Source of the DNA: Limonium bicolor
Taxonomy: Eukaryota > Streptophyta > Magnoliopsida > Caryophyllales > Plumbaginaceae
Length of the DNA stretch: 64,000 nucleotides
Reading direction: 5' to 3'
Assembly (NCBI GenBank): GCA_023374045.1
Contig: CM041778.1
Location: 405,106,438-405,170,437 of the forward strand
Shown: in pieces, positions 37,001-48,339 of the stretch
Layout of the letters: each line of letters begins with the position of its first letter
Position numbering within the stretch: the stretch's first letter is position 1
Program-made: the position numbers and the translations under genes
Notes under the pieces: model-generated
The model's input: only the letters and a program-made list of their open reading frames with translations
What the model was told of the DNA's origin: nothing
Databases searched by the model: none

Positions 37001-38695
37001 ATTGCTAACCTGTTGATATAAGGAAGAAATATATTTTAAGGGAATAAAAGTCCACCTCAGATAAGCTTGTTACATGTTAGTGTTTAGAATACCTTAATAC
37101 GTTAGCTAGAGGATGGACTTAGTTTACATGTGAATTGACTATGTAAATGTCCTAGGAGTGTGATAAAACCTAAGGTTATTACTTGGAAAATTCCTAAGGG
37201 CTAAAATAAGTTGAACTATCAACAGTTCACCTAGGGAGTAACACCCGGTATAAATGAGATAAGCTAGAAAGTGTTGTCACATGAAACCATGAACTGACGC
37301 GTTATTTGTAATCAACGTTAGGCTCGTAACGAACGCCAACCAGGAACCCGTGTGTGAGACGACACTTGCTTCGGATCCAGGTATGGACATGTGTGGTTCG
37401 TATGTTGCCATGTTACACGGCTTGTTTGCTGTGTGCCTTGTGTGAAAATGACCATAAGATTAAAGCATGAAATTGGATTGCTTGCTTATCTTGCTTATAT
37501 GGTTGCTATATCATTGTTGCATATTATTTGCGCGCACACAGTAGTTTAGTCCCTTCTCGTTTATGAACTTGAGATGAAACACGACGAACTATGCAAACAA
37601 AACGAAACAACTATACAAGAAGAAGACTCCTATTAAACTATGAGGACTTCTAATGACACCCACTATGGTGTCGAACTTATAATGATAATGAAAAGTAAAA
37701 TACCTATTTGGTGGAACACATCCTGAAGACTAGAGACGACCCCGCTTCCTCGACGCACGATGCCGGGAATGGAGGATTAGCAATGGAGAAGACGTTCGTC
37801 AACTTGTAGTGATAAGAGAATTCACAAATAAACCTTAAAGAAACAAGGAAAAGATTAACACCTACAAGATATGGTCACGGGACTGAACCGTACCCCCAGA
37901 CCTGGTGCAAGGAAAGAGAAAGAAAATATACATTTTGGGAACAAGAGAAAAGAAATGAAAAACCCAAACGCTCGAACGATCCCATAGTGAGGATCATTGG
38001 TAAACATACCTATGCACGTGTTTGATGACTTACATAATTGTTGTGTGCCATACTAGTAGCTTGTTGTGCTTGGTTGCATGTTTTGATGTTGCTATGATGC
38101 CAATATGTGATGCTTGGATCTTGTTACTAAAGTTTTGCTACCTTAAGTGTGTATGATATCATGATGTATTGTGGTGTGTGTTACTGCTTTATTATAGCAT
38201 GTAAATGGATTTAATAAATATTCGACCAAGTAGTCGTGTGGCCCGGCAACATACGGGCTACACATGGTCATACTTAGCGTAGTTTGCTGAGTCCTTCCCA
38301 ACCAAATTTTTACAAGTATTATGCCGGACGATTACGGAGCGTAGGCGGGATGGCTACCATGGGGTAGTCTATCAGGGCATAACGTTTTAGGATGTAGCCG
38401 TATGTTTAATGTACCCGAGATGTAATTTTCGTTTATGATTTGGCAATTGTTGTAGACTCTTGATAATTGGAATGTATCTTACATTGTGTCTTGTGAGAGT
38501 GGTTCCAGTCTTACACCGTACTTAGAATTTGTGTAGAGATGTTCCAGTAAGTGTGGCATGGTGTACATGACGTATGGAGTGGGTAATGTGGCATCTGTTG
38601 ACCCGGATGAAATGTGAGAATCCGCTGGAGTTATCTTGTATTGTGGCTAGGAGCCTATTGGTGCTATGGATGTGTATTCGGTGGGTTACAGAGAG

Positions 38696-38707
38696 TGGTA
38701 TAAGAGC
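38696..38707 (+). promoter_or_regulatory. Primer-binding site of element 2
   Basis: TGGTATAAGAGC differs in one base from the initiator-Met tRNA primer site TGGTATCAGAGC and lies 5 bp after the LTR. The downstream half of the primer-site hairpin seen in elements 1 and 3 is decayed here. Confidence 0.85.
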
Positions 38708-38925
38708 GTAGTTGCGCTGATGACCTGGAAAGAAGTACCGAGCATAGGGAAACCTGAATTCGGGAAACGGGGTTAAGGGGTTAGTATGTGAGGCGCGATA
38801 GTTAGGATTCTTCCCCAGTAATTACTGGATACCTAACAGACACCTACACCCAACCCCTACGTACCAAGAGTCCATTTCAAATCATAGAAAAAAAAACATC
38901 GGAGAGGTAGAAAGCCTCCTCTTAC

Positions 38926-38939
38926 TCGGGGAAACCCGA
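38926..38939 (+). other. Leader hairpin with GAAA tetraloop (element 2)
   Basis: TCGGG-GAAA-CCCGA, a 5-bp stem with a GNRA tetraloop, about 220 bp downstream of the primer site. It is followed by TCTGGCA as in element 1. Confidence 0.65.
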
Positions 38940-40930
38940 TCTGGCATCTACTTAATGTTGTACAATCAACCCGAAGAGAAAAGACTATATTATACAATCG
39001 ACGTTGCCAAAAGGATAATACCCGTAGAGGGACCAATTTTAGCGACAACATGGGTCGACATGCTTAGCAGTCGATAGAACGAACAACCACGCAAGCAAAG
39101 AGGACCGAAATACCCTAAAATACATGAAATAAATAAAGCCAAAAAATAAGCAATTAATTAAGCCAGGATGAATAGAGATAAATTCTACAATTCGAACACT
39201 TGAGAGGGTACTTTAAGAAAACCTCTCGTAAGACAATGAAATAAGAGAATATAGCTCAAGACGAAATTACACCATAAAATTGGTACGACCTATTATGCTT
39301 AACGAAGCATAACACAATGTTACACACTAAAGTATAATAATACGGAATTCATTGATTCCCTACCCTAGCACAAGGCAAACGGATATGAAAATGGCAATGA
39401 ATCCGCCAATATGTTCAAACATCTATCGAATATTTTGTTCAGGAGGAAACCGAATAAAAGGAGTTGTGTGCCATAGAGAATTAAGTTCCGATCATGGAGG
39501 AACAAGTTCCGAAAGAGGAACTGTTAAAAACGCCCGCAAGCAATGCAACAGGTAACTGTGGAATTCCAATGTTATAAAAGATAAACCCTTTGATCAGGTG
39601 TATAGCATTAACTATGGTTATGAAGGAAATGATCACACATGCAACGTTATGCACTAACGTTATAGGATAGTATTATTTAAACATTTGGTATTGTACCATA
39701 TATTACATATCACGTTATTCATTTTAAATAACTATACTTTAATTTACACTGTATGATTTACAGCATATATATATTGATAGTGATGTCATAACACGTGTCA
39801 TCTATCACTTCACGACATTAAACCATATTGTATATACTTATATATATACATATATTATCGGTTTTATACAACTAATATTTATATGAAAATTTTATTTGAT
39901 TTAATCATATAATATATAGTTTGCATGTATTGTGACAGTGTTGTTATTTCTTAAACTCCCATTCAAGGTATATAAGTTGGTCAACCTGACCTCTTGGTCA
40001 AATTAGTTGACTTAGTCAAGCATGTTAACTTGACTAGTTATCCAAGTACTTTAGTTACAACATTCATCATAATACATGGTATTAAATAATGCATGTACTT
40101 GCAATATGCTACCCTTGATTGTATAATTTACAGTTTATCAACTTTATTCGTTTATAACGCCCATCATTAATATTGTATGGTTTTCAACCATATTTTATAC
40201 GCACTTCCTACAAATATTAGTCACGCCTTTATGCACATACAAATATACATAACTTATAAAACTCCCTTCATTAAATATTACATTTCTGGTTTTATGTAAG
40301 GTGATTATTCTCACTAGTTTGTAATATATCATACAAACTTATATTGAGATTCCTATCTTAATATCATGTAACATTTGTATAATACCATAATAAACTTTTA
40401 AAGTTTATTCATTACACTCATTATTTTGTAAGTTCATTTCTTCATGTGAATAGTCTTACTTATACATGTACTATATCCAATTTAAATACCAATTGTATAT
40501 GTAGAAGTATATATATACATACATCTTCTTACTTCAAATGTTTGTCAAGGTTAAAATTACTTAGCCAAGCAATTTCCAACCTTATGATTCAAATTCAATT
40601 ATACAATATCGTATAATTTAATTTCTCCTATTAGCATAACAACCATGACAAAAAAAGGCAATTACTGAATTAATCTTGGATTAAGATATAAGAAGCGATA
40701 AGAAAATATCACTCATAAAAAGGACAATGACGTGGACTTTACTATCCTAAGTAACGGTAATACGGTCCTCCAATACAAGTACATTCGAACATGCGATGTC
40801 CTAGATAAATTCTAGGCATACACTAAGACCTAAAAGGCTTGTATACACTGGACAAATTATTCACTATAACACCTGGGGTTGAACCTTAGGCAAGAAGATT
40901 AAGAGAACCTACTCATATGGGGAGACATTG

Positions 40931-41810
40931 AATACGGTGCGGATGGATCACCTATATCCATCTATAAATAGGTGCGGATGGATCACCTATATCCATACTA
41001 TATCTATGAATATGGTGCGGTGGATCACCTATATCCATATCTATAAATACGGTGTGGATGGATCACCTATATCCATATCTATAAATACGGTGCGGATGGA
41101 TCACCTATATCCATACTATATCTATGAATACGGTGCGGATGGATCACCTATATCCATATCTATAAATACGGTGCGGATGGATCACCTATATCCATATCTA
41201 TAAATACGGTGCGGATGGATCACCTATATCCATACTATATATATTGAATACGGTGCGGATGGATCACCTATATCCATATCTATAAATACGGCGCGGATGG
41301 ATCACCTATATCATATCTATAAATACGGTGCGGATGGATCACCTATATCCATACTATATCTATGAATCCGGTGCGGAGGATCACCTATCCATATCTATAA
41401 ATACGGTGCGGATGGATCACCTATATCCATATCTATAAATACGGTGCGGATGGATCACCTATATCCATACTATATCTATGAATACGGTGCGGATGGATCA
41501 CCTATATCCATATCTATAATACGGTGCGGATGGATCACCTATATCCATACTATATCTATGAATACGGTGCGGATGGATCACCTATATCCATATCTATAAA
41601 TACGGTGCGGATGGATCACCTATATCCATACTATATCTATGAATACGGTGCGGATGGATCACCTATATCCGTATCTATAAATACGGTGCGGATGGATCAC
41701 CTATATCCATACTATATCTATGAATACGGTGCAGATGGATCACCTATATCCATATCTATGAATACGGTGCGGATGGATCACCTATATCCATACTACATCT
41801 CCCTATATGA
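40931..41810. repeat. Minisatellite, 22 units with higher-order AAB then AB pattern
   Basis: The units share GGTGCGGATGGATCACCTAT. The A type is about 38 bp and ends CCATATCTATA. The B type is about 43 bp and ends CCATACTATATCTATG. Read in order, the left two thirds follow A-A-B and the right third A-B. Because A+B is 81 bp (27 codons), one frame stays open across the array, giving artefactual periodic ORFs (40928-41203, 41524-41823). Confidence 0.95.
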
Positions 41811-42047
41811 GAAATTGGAATGAAAAGAAATCATAATATCAGAAGGATATGAATGTATACCAATATTACCATTTAACTAATGGAAACAACCATATGTTGC
41901 ATACATAAGACAAAAGGGTATTATAACACATAAGTATACATATATTATGGATACAAGAATGAGTGAATGTATATATGTACACATTTAGATATATACATAG
42001 TTCGAAAAATTAAATTGGTTGATTGTTTGTTGGACGTGCGAGGTTGA

Positions 42048-42127
42048 ACTTAACCTGGTCAGGTTAAGTGATACTGAGCACAAATTGGGGTGGAAGGATA
42101 GTCCAACACTTACGCTGACCACGTAAG
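42048..42127 (+). other. Twin-hairpin motif with conserved core (element 2)
   Basis: The first hairpin is 42048-42069: an 8-bp stem ACTTAACC/GGTTAAGT with loop TGGTCA. The second is 42109-42127: a 6-bp stem CTTACG/CGTAAG with loop CTGACCA, extendable outward by CCAAC/GTTGG across one mismatch. The core between them contains CACAAATTGGGGTGGAA, as in element 1. The two loops are complementary to each other. Confidence 0.75.
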
Positions 42128-42889
42128 GGTTGGATAAGTAAAAATGCGAAGGAAGCAATGTTGATACTAGAGGATAACCACATAAATACATTGGCACATG
42201 GTTTGAAACTCGGAGATTACAGACATGTGAAGACTTGAAATGACATGATGTTACTAGCAACCTAATGGTACTACATAAAATATATACTATCGCAGTCAAA
42301 TGCAATATGTAACCAATAGTAGTCAAACACTTTAGTTCCTGGTGGAACATGAGAACAATGAAGATGATAAGAAAACTAAAGATCCCATGTTACACATAAT
42401 TTTGAACGGCAATACAAACTAAACAAATCGTTGTAACAATGACACGTTTGTAACATACGAATACCAAGAACTAAATCGTTACTACAGAGCATACATAAAT
42501 TAAAGCCAAAAGGTCAGCCAAACCGCCCTAAAGGCATGAACTTCCGACCTCCAGAGTAAATGGATGGACAAGCTACAACCCACCGAGATTGTTTATAAAT
42601 TAAAATACCTCTTGTCAGTCAAGAGACTATTACTCCTATACAATTAAACCATGCACTGCCTTGAAAGGCATAGTGAGGGAAACCTAAACTAAACGAAATC
42701 AGAGTCGCACAGCAGAAGCTGGTGGACCGTATCCCACACCTTCCCTTTGATAGATCGGTATGGATACTGATAAGAATCCATGAGACATAAACCGAACCAT
42801 TAACATAGTCAAAACATTTGATAGGATTATCAGACAGAAAACCCATGAGACCTAAACATCATGAACCAGGTTCAAGGGTGATATAATAC

Positions 42890-42925
42890 GGATTACGTGG
42901 GCGTAATCCATTTTAAGGGGGGTAG
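42890..42925 (+). other. Hairpin plus internal polypurine-tract-like block (element 2)
   Basis: An 8-bp hairpin (GGATTACG, loop TGGG, CGTAATCC) is followed by TTTTAAGGGGGGTAG about 470 bp upstream of the true polypurine tract. It matches 4984-5018 of element 1. Confidence 0.75.
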
Positions 42926-42961
42926 GCGCATTGCGTTTTTGCTGGGGTTACCCGTTTGTGG

Positions 42962-43109
42962 TGTTGGTTTGGATGCTATGTGCGTGAATTGGGTGTGTAT
43001 TGTATTTTTATGTTGGTTTGGATGCTATGTGCATGAATTGGTGTGTATTGTATTTTTATGTTGGTTTGGATGCTATGTGCGTGAATTGGGTGTGTATTGT
43101 ATTTTTATG
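42962..43109. repeat. Three tandem copies of a 48-49 bp unit
   Basis: TGTTGGTTTGGATGCTATGT recurs at 42962, 43011 and 43059 with near-identical remainders. The run lies directly after the hairpin plus purine block. Confidence 0.92.
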
Positions 43110-43383
43110 TGTGACATGTTGATTGTTGCATGGGTGTGCTTTAAAACACTTGAAATGTATTTGGTGATGTATACGTGAACTATTGTGTATGCATGTCCCT
43201 TGAGACTTGTGATATATACATGTACGAGTGATTGGTTTGGATTGGAAAAACTAGTGGTAGAATGGAAGATTAGGAAAATGTTGAAGCTTTAGAAGTGACA
43301 GGATTGAATGGATTAGAACCTTGAGATTTATTGGGTGGTTAGGTACATATTCAATTGAGACAACTTCGGGACGAAGTTCTTTT

Positions 43384-43396
43384 AACGGGGGTAGAC
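43384..43396 (+). promoter_or_regulatory. Polypurine tract of element 2
   Basis: AACGGGGGTAGAC lies directly before the LTR start TAAAATACCCG at 43397. It is preceded by GACGAAGTTCTTTT, as in element 1 (GACAAAGTTCTT). Confidence 0.8.
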
Positions 43397-45935
43397 TAAA
43401 ATACCCGAATAATTACACTGTAAATTAGTGAAGTTTAAATTAAATTTGTGCAATATTTACCATGAAACATTATGGTATTTAAAATATAGAACGTATATAT
43501 CGTTGCGTAAAATAAATGCCACTAGTGCGCCCAATAAATTGTATGAACAACTTATATACCTTGGACGAATTATAATCGTAAACGTAAACTACACATCTCT
43601 AAACTGAAGATGTTATGATTAATAATGCACTCGTATATATATATTATATATATATATATCTACGTAACAAAAACGTCGCATAACTTCGTACAAAAAAATA
43701 ATAACACGATATAATATAAGTGTCATATATATAATGAACATGTGTATAGTCTTTTAAAAAAAACAAGAGGAAGAGATGATGTACAGATTTTAGTTTTCAG
43801 TTTTTCCAGAATCTCGCTATTTCTGTATAACTGTAATACAGTGAGTATAAGAGGGTTGTATAGGCTGGTGAAATGAACTTATAACCTTGCTAATATAACT
43901 ACCTAAGAGAGCAAACAATTGGGAGGAAGTAGAAAGCAGTTTATGCATTAAAAAGGAGAGGTTAGCGGAAGTTGCACAGATTGGATGTTTCAGTCTACTG
44001 AAACTTGTATCTCTGTTTTGGTCAATGTTCAAAGTTATTAAAAGTGTGGAATTAGGTTAATAATGAACCCAAAACAGTACTAACGCATCTAACTAAGTTG
44101 GTGAAACATTTTGGGAAGATTAAACCTCAGTTGATACCCTAAATGTGGGGTTAGTTAAGGTAAACACCGGAAGTGTGTTTAGTTTTTCTAAACTTTAGGG
44201 CTTTGTATATATAAATGATTTAGTAGTATTTTAAATAACTTATTTCGGTGATAATGGAGTTAACACATTGCAACCTGTTGATATAAGGAAGAAATATATT
44301 TTAGGGAATAAAAGTCCACCTCAGATAAGCTTGTTACATGTTAGTGTTTAGAATACTTAATACGTTAGCTAGAGGATGGACTTAGTTTACATGTGAATTG
44401 ACTATGTAATGTCCTAGGAGTGTGATAAAACCTAAGGTTATTACTTGGAAAAATCCTAGGGCTAAAATAAGTTGAACTATCAACAGTTCACCTAGGGAGT
44501 AACACCCGGTATAAATGAGATAAGCTAGAAAAGTGTCATCACATGAAACCATGAACTGACGCGTTATTTGTAATCAACGTTAGGCTCGTAACGAACGCCA
44601 ACCAGGAACCCGTGTGTGAGACGACACTTGCTTCTGATCCAGGTATGGACATGTGTGGTTCGTATGTTGCCATGTTACACGGCTTGTTTGTTGTGTGTCT
44701 TGTGTGAAAATGACCATAAGATTAAAGCATGAAAATGGATTGCTTGCTTATCTTGCTTATATGATTGCTATATCATTGTTGCATATTTTTGCGCGCACAA
44801 GTAGTTTAGTCCCTTCTCGTTTATGAACTTGAGATGAAACACGACGAACTATGCAAACAAAACGAAACAACTATACAAGAAGAAGACTCCTCTTAAACTA
44901 TTGAGGACTTCTAATGACACCCACTATGGTGTCGAACTTATAATGATAATGAAAAGTAAAATACCTATTGGTGGAACACTTCCTGAAGACTAGAGACGAC
45001 CCCGCTTCCTCGACGCACGACGCCGGGAATGGAGGATTAGCAATGGAGAAGACGTTCGTCAACTTGTAGTGATAAGAGAATTCACAAATAAACCTTAAAG
45101 AAACAAGGAAAAGATTAACACCTACAAGATATGGTCACGGGACTTGAACCGTACCCCCAGACCTGGTGCAAGGAAAGAGAAAGAAAATATACATTTTGGG
45201 AACAAGAGAAAAGAAATGAAAACACACAACGCTCGAACGATCCCATAGTGAGGATCATTGGTAAACATACCTATGCACGTGTTTGATGACTTACATAATT
45301 GTTGTGTGCCATACTAGTAGCTTGTTGTGCTTGGTTGCGTGTTTTGATGTTGCTATGATGCCAATATGTGATGCTTGGATGCTTGTTACTAAAGTTTTGC
45401 TACCTTAAGTGTGTATGATATCATGATGTATTGTGGTGTGCGTTACTGCTTTATTATAGCATGTAAATTGGATTTAATAATATTGACCAAGTAGTCGTGT
45501 GGCCCGGCAACATACGGGCTACACATGTTCATACTCAGCGTAGTTTGCTGAATCCTTCCCAACCAAATTATACAGGTATTATGCCGGACTATTACGGAGC
45601 GTAGGCGGGATGGCTACCATGGGGTAGTCTATCAGGGCATAACGTTTGAGGATGTAGCCGTATGTTTAATGTACCCGAGATGTATTTTCAGTTTATGATT
45701 TGCAATTTGTTGTAGACTCTTGATAATTGGAATTGTATTTACATTGTACATGAGTTTTGGTGAGAGCTGTTCCAGTCATGCAGACCGTAACTTAGAATTG
45801 GTAATGTGGTCTGTCAACCACGTGGGTGGTTGGCATCTGTAGTACCCGGATGAAATTGAGAATCCGCTGCGTAGTTATCTTGTATTGTGGCTAGGAGCCT
45901 ATTTGTGCTATGGGATGTGTATCGGGGGTGTTACA
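43397..45935 (+). mobile_element. 3' LTR of element 2 (2539 bp, internally deleted)
   Basis: It runs from TAAAATACCCG to GGGGTGTTACA. The sequence jumps at an A-run near 43757-43765 from the part matching 32668 to the part matching 36490, so 3.8 kb present in the 5' LTR is missing. It keeps the U5-type hairpin that the 5' LTR has lost. Confidence 0.88.
45815..45832 (+). other. Covarying LTR 3'-end hairpin, element 2
   Basis: A 7-bp stem, CAACCAC with GTGGTTG, and loop GTGG, about 100 bp before the LTR end. It is missing from the 5' LTR, where GTAATGTGG joins GCATCTGT directly. Confidence 0.7.
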
Positions 45936-45940
45936 ACATA
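45936..45940. repeat. Target-site duplication ACATA (right) of element 2
   Basis: Pairs with 32308-32312 with one mismatch. Confidence 0.65.
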
Positions 45941-47640
45941 ATTGTCATTTTCCAAATTTTATCTTATCGAACTTTGTGACGTGGTGATTACTACATGTAC
46001 CTTTTCCCTGATTGTTATACAACTATTCCAATAACTGTTTAACCTATACTTGGATCTAGTGTATTCCTTAATCCCCGGAACTAAGTTCCTTTGATCAAAT
46101 CATAAAGCGGGGAAGCCAGTTTTTCCTCTTGTCATAAAAGATAAATTCTTATTAAAGCATCTAGGCTCGTACTGTCTAATAGTTATATCCATCAATCATT
46201 TTAACTCTTAAATCCATCATACAAGTAATAAATCAGATACGGACTTGGATACCTTAGAATACTCTCTTTAAAAGGCTCGTCTAGTATTTAACTTACCAGG
46301 GCTTGGTTTTTGTCAACAATTTGGTTATCATTCATGGAACAAGGACAGTCACAGTTAGACTCCAAGGAAAAGTTTTTATAACTCGATCAACAATTACCGT
46401 TCCATAAGGTATTATTTCCTCCGCCTTAAAGCTGGCTTTTTCTTATTTCATCTAAACTCCATGAATCAGGTGAACCATATGTTCAGCCTAGGTTAAGTAT
46501 CTCTTAATATTAGTACCATCTCAAACTAAGGGTTTCCCGTTTGAATCCTACGGTTTGGTAACAGGACAATCAAAGCTTATTGTTTGTTTCTATCTCTAGA
46601 AACGTAGTTAATCCACAAGCTCAATGGCTTCTAAAAATAGGTCGATTAGGTGTATCAAATAGAAGATTTAGAATCACAGGGATTAATATATAACGTAGGG
46701 AAGGTTCACGTGTAAAACAATTGTTACAAGCCAAGGGGTATGTTTCCTACTTTTAAATTTAACTTCCACTCACTTTTAGTGTTATATTAATTCAAAACTT
46801 TAATATAACTTATACTACCTTCCTTGCAAGTGTCAAGGAGAGTTATTCGTTACCATGTTTATATTAAAATTTATATTACATAGGGGGTTAACCTTATTTG
46901 ATTGCTTGCGCTCTTTATTCGCATTCATAACTTGAGTTGTCATAGAAGACATATGCTCGTATAGAACCATAAGGATAGTATAGGACGTGAGCCTCAAATT
47001 AGGGTAGATATATAATGATACTTAGCCCTCTGAAATGTATCAAATACTATCAATGTTTTAGGTTTACAACCTCCAAATTATGTGTATATATGTAGCATTT
47101 GGTATTGCTAATTAAGTTCTCCCGACTTCAGAAAATATACGTTCAAAGTTTGTTCTCTCCCCTTTATTAATTAGGAGTCCAGCACTGTCACTATATTGAT
47201 ACTAGCTGAGACCCTTGGTATTTGCTCAGGTATTTTAAAACCTGTGTTTTTCCATTATGGATGTTTAGTTATATATTTTGAGATTCTGTTTCTCTATTAA
47301 TATTTCAAGGTTCGCACTATCTTCTCGCGAAGTTAATAAGGGATTGTAAGATTTTTCTAGTCCCGCACTGAGCGGTAAGCTCGGTGCCTGGGTATCCCAT
47401 TAAATTTCAGTGTTTACTCTTCATGTACAGGTCTTCATCAAACCCTTTTGACAATTCATGTAATCTTAAGTATTTTTATTAATTAATGTATTCCTTTTCA
47501 TGACATCTGCTTGTCATTTAGGCAGGTCATAATTTGTAGTTACTGTAAGTTTGAACAGCTGATAACGCCCTTCGGCGGTCCAAGCAAAACCAACTTACTA
47601 TTCCTCATTGTACTATCTCACATCCTGTATCCCAAGGCTA

Positions 47641-48100
47641 ATCTCGGTTTGTATTCGGGTTAATACTCTTAATCCCATGGTACATTAATCTGGATTCTCC
47701 ACTATATATCAACGTGTCTCCTGACTTCAAAATAGTCTTGTTCACCTTATCCATCCTCTTCTTATCACCGTATAAAAACTCAGCATCATCTCCTATGGAG
47801 AATGATACAACTGGTATCCTAGGAATTCGTGCTCCATCTACCTTTCTTACTTCACTATATAACCTAGCTTGTGGATCCCAATCCTTACCCATACACATCA
47901 TATATATAATTTAAGTTTTGATCCCTTCTCATATCCTGGAGTGTAAAATCCTCCAAAGCCTATTCCCAAAGTTCTACATTCATTTTCAATGGCTATTTGT
48001 TCCTTTATAGTTAAATATTTCTTGAGTAGGGTCATGCCGGGTCAAAGTACTTGGCATTCTGCCTCTAGATATTCCTGATCTTCGCACATAGGCTCAGGTG
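47641..48100 (-). pseudogene. AlkB-type 2-oxoglutarate/Fe(II) dioxygenase fragment (plant ALKBH1-like), captured in element 3
   Basis: Minus-strand translation gives a run matching plant AlkB homologues, which oxidatively remove alkyl groups from nucleic acid bases. Readable pieces are TLLKKYLTIKEQIAIENECR, GFGGFYTPGYEKGSKLKL, MMCMGKDWDPQARLYSEVRK, then VVSFSIGDDAEFLYGD and SGDTLIYSGESRLMYHGIKS. The N-terminal part has an in-frame TGA at 48042-48044 where the family usually has Arg. A dinucleotide slip in the TA run near 47901-47908 then shifts the frame to the 87-codon ORF 47641-47901. Near 47815 the family's ~70-residue segment carrying the iron-binding HxD is missing. The distal His is present (YHGIKS), but the C-terminal RLNLTFR-like region is absent. 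No introns are apparent. It cannot be an active enzyme. It has the same orientation as gag, 0.2 kb downstream. A decayed host gene into which element 3 inserted is the alternative, but its position inside the element favours capture. Confidence 0.8.
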
Positions 48101-48339
48101 ACCTCAGTCTCATAGGTAAGGGAAAAACAAATGTCGAAGTATCCTATTAGGTGAGAGGTTACCTAAGTTAGGTCTCTCTAAAATTTTGATACTTACTAAC
48201 ACATACAAGTCTCATCGACTGATAATTATAAACACACATTCATGCATTATGCATTTGGTTTAAGTTCTAGGCTTACCGGTTTCGCGCTGAGCGCTAGCTT
48301 CAGCGCCTGAAGTTCCCACTGTGTATAGGGTGTTTCTTC

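Larger units (their letters stand above)
32313..38690 (+). mobile_element. 5' LTR of element 2 (6378 bp)
   Basis: It starts TAAAATACCCC (a one-base variant of TGAAATACCCC) and ends GGGTTACA, 5 bp before a primer-binding site. Its first ~350 bp match 43397-43762 and its last ~2.2 kb (36490-38690) match 43763-45935. The intervening 3.8 kb, with the tRNA-like block and most of a tandem array, is absent from the 3' LTR. The terminal hairpin found in the 3' LTR is deleted here. Confidence 0.88.
38691..43396 (+). mobile_element. Internal region of element 2, no detectable coding capacity
   Basis: It lies between a primer site (38696-38707) and a polypurine tract (43384-43396). No gag or pol motifs are visible. 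The longest frames are produced by the minisatellite. It shares short conserved blocks with element 1, in the same sense relative to the LTRs: the leader hairpin, the ACAACATGGG...CTTAGCAGTCG block (39046-39073), the twin hairpins, and the hairpin plus purine block. It is inferred to be a non-autonomous relative of element 1. Confidence 0.8.

Noticed and set aside
40931..41810. CRISPR-like array
   Set aside because: Units are contiguous with no unique spacers, and the context is a plant retroelement.
40928..41823. Periodic ORFs with 27-residue repeats
   Set aside because: A by-product of an 81-bp minisatellite period. No start context, and units with indels break the frame.
45941..47360. Protease/RT remnants in the 3' part of element 3
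   Set aside because: Reading the minus strand gave no recognisable catalytic or structural motif.
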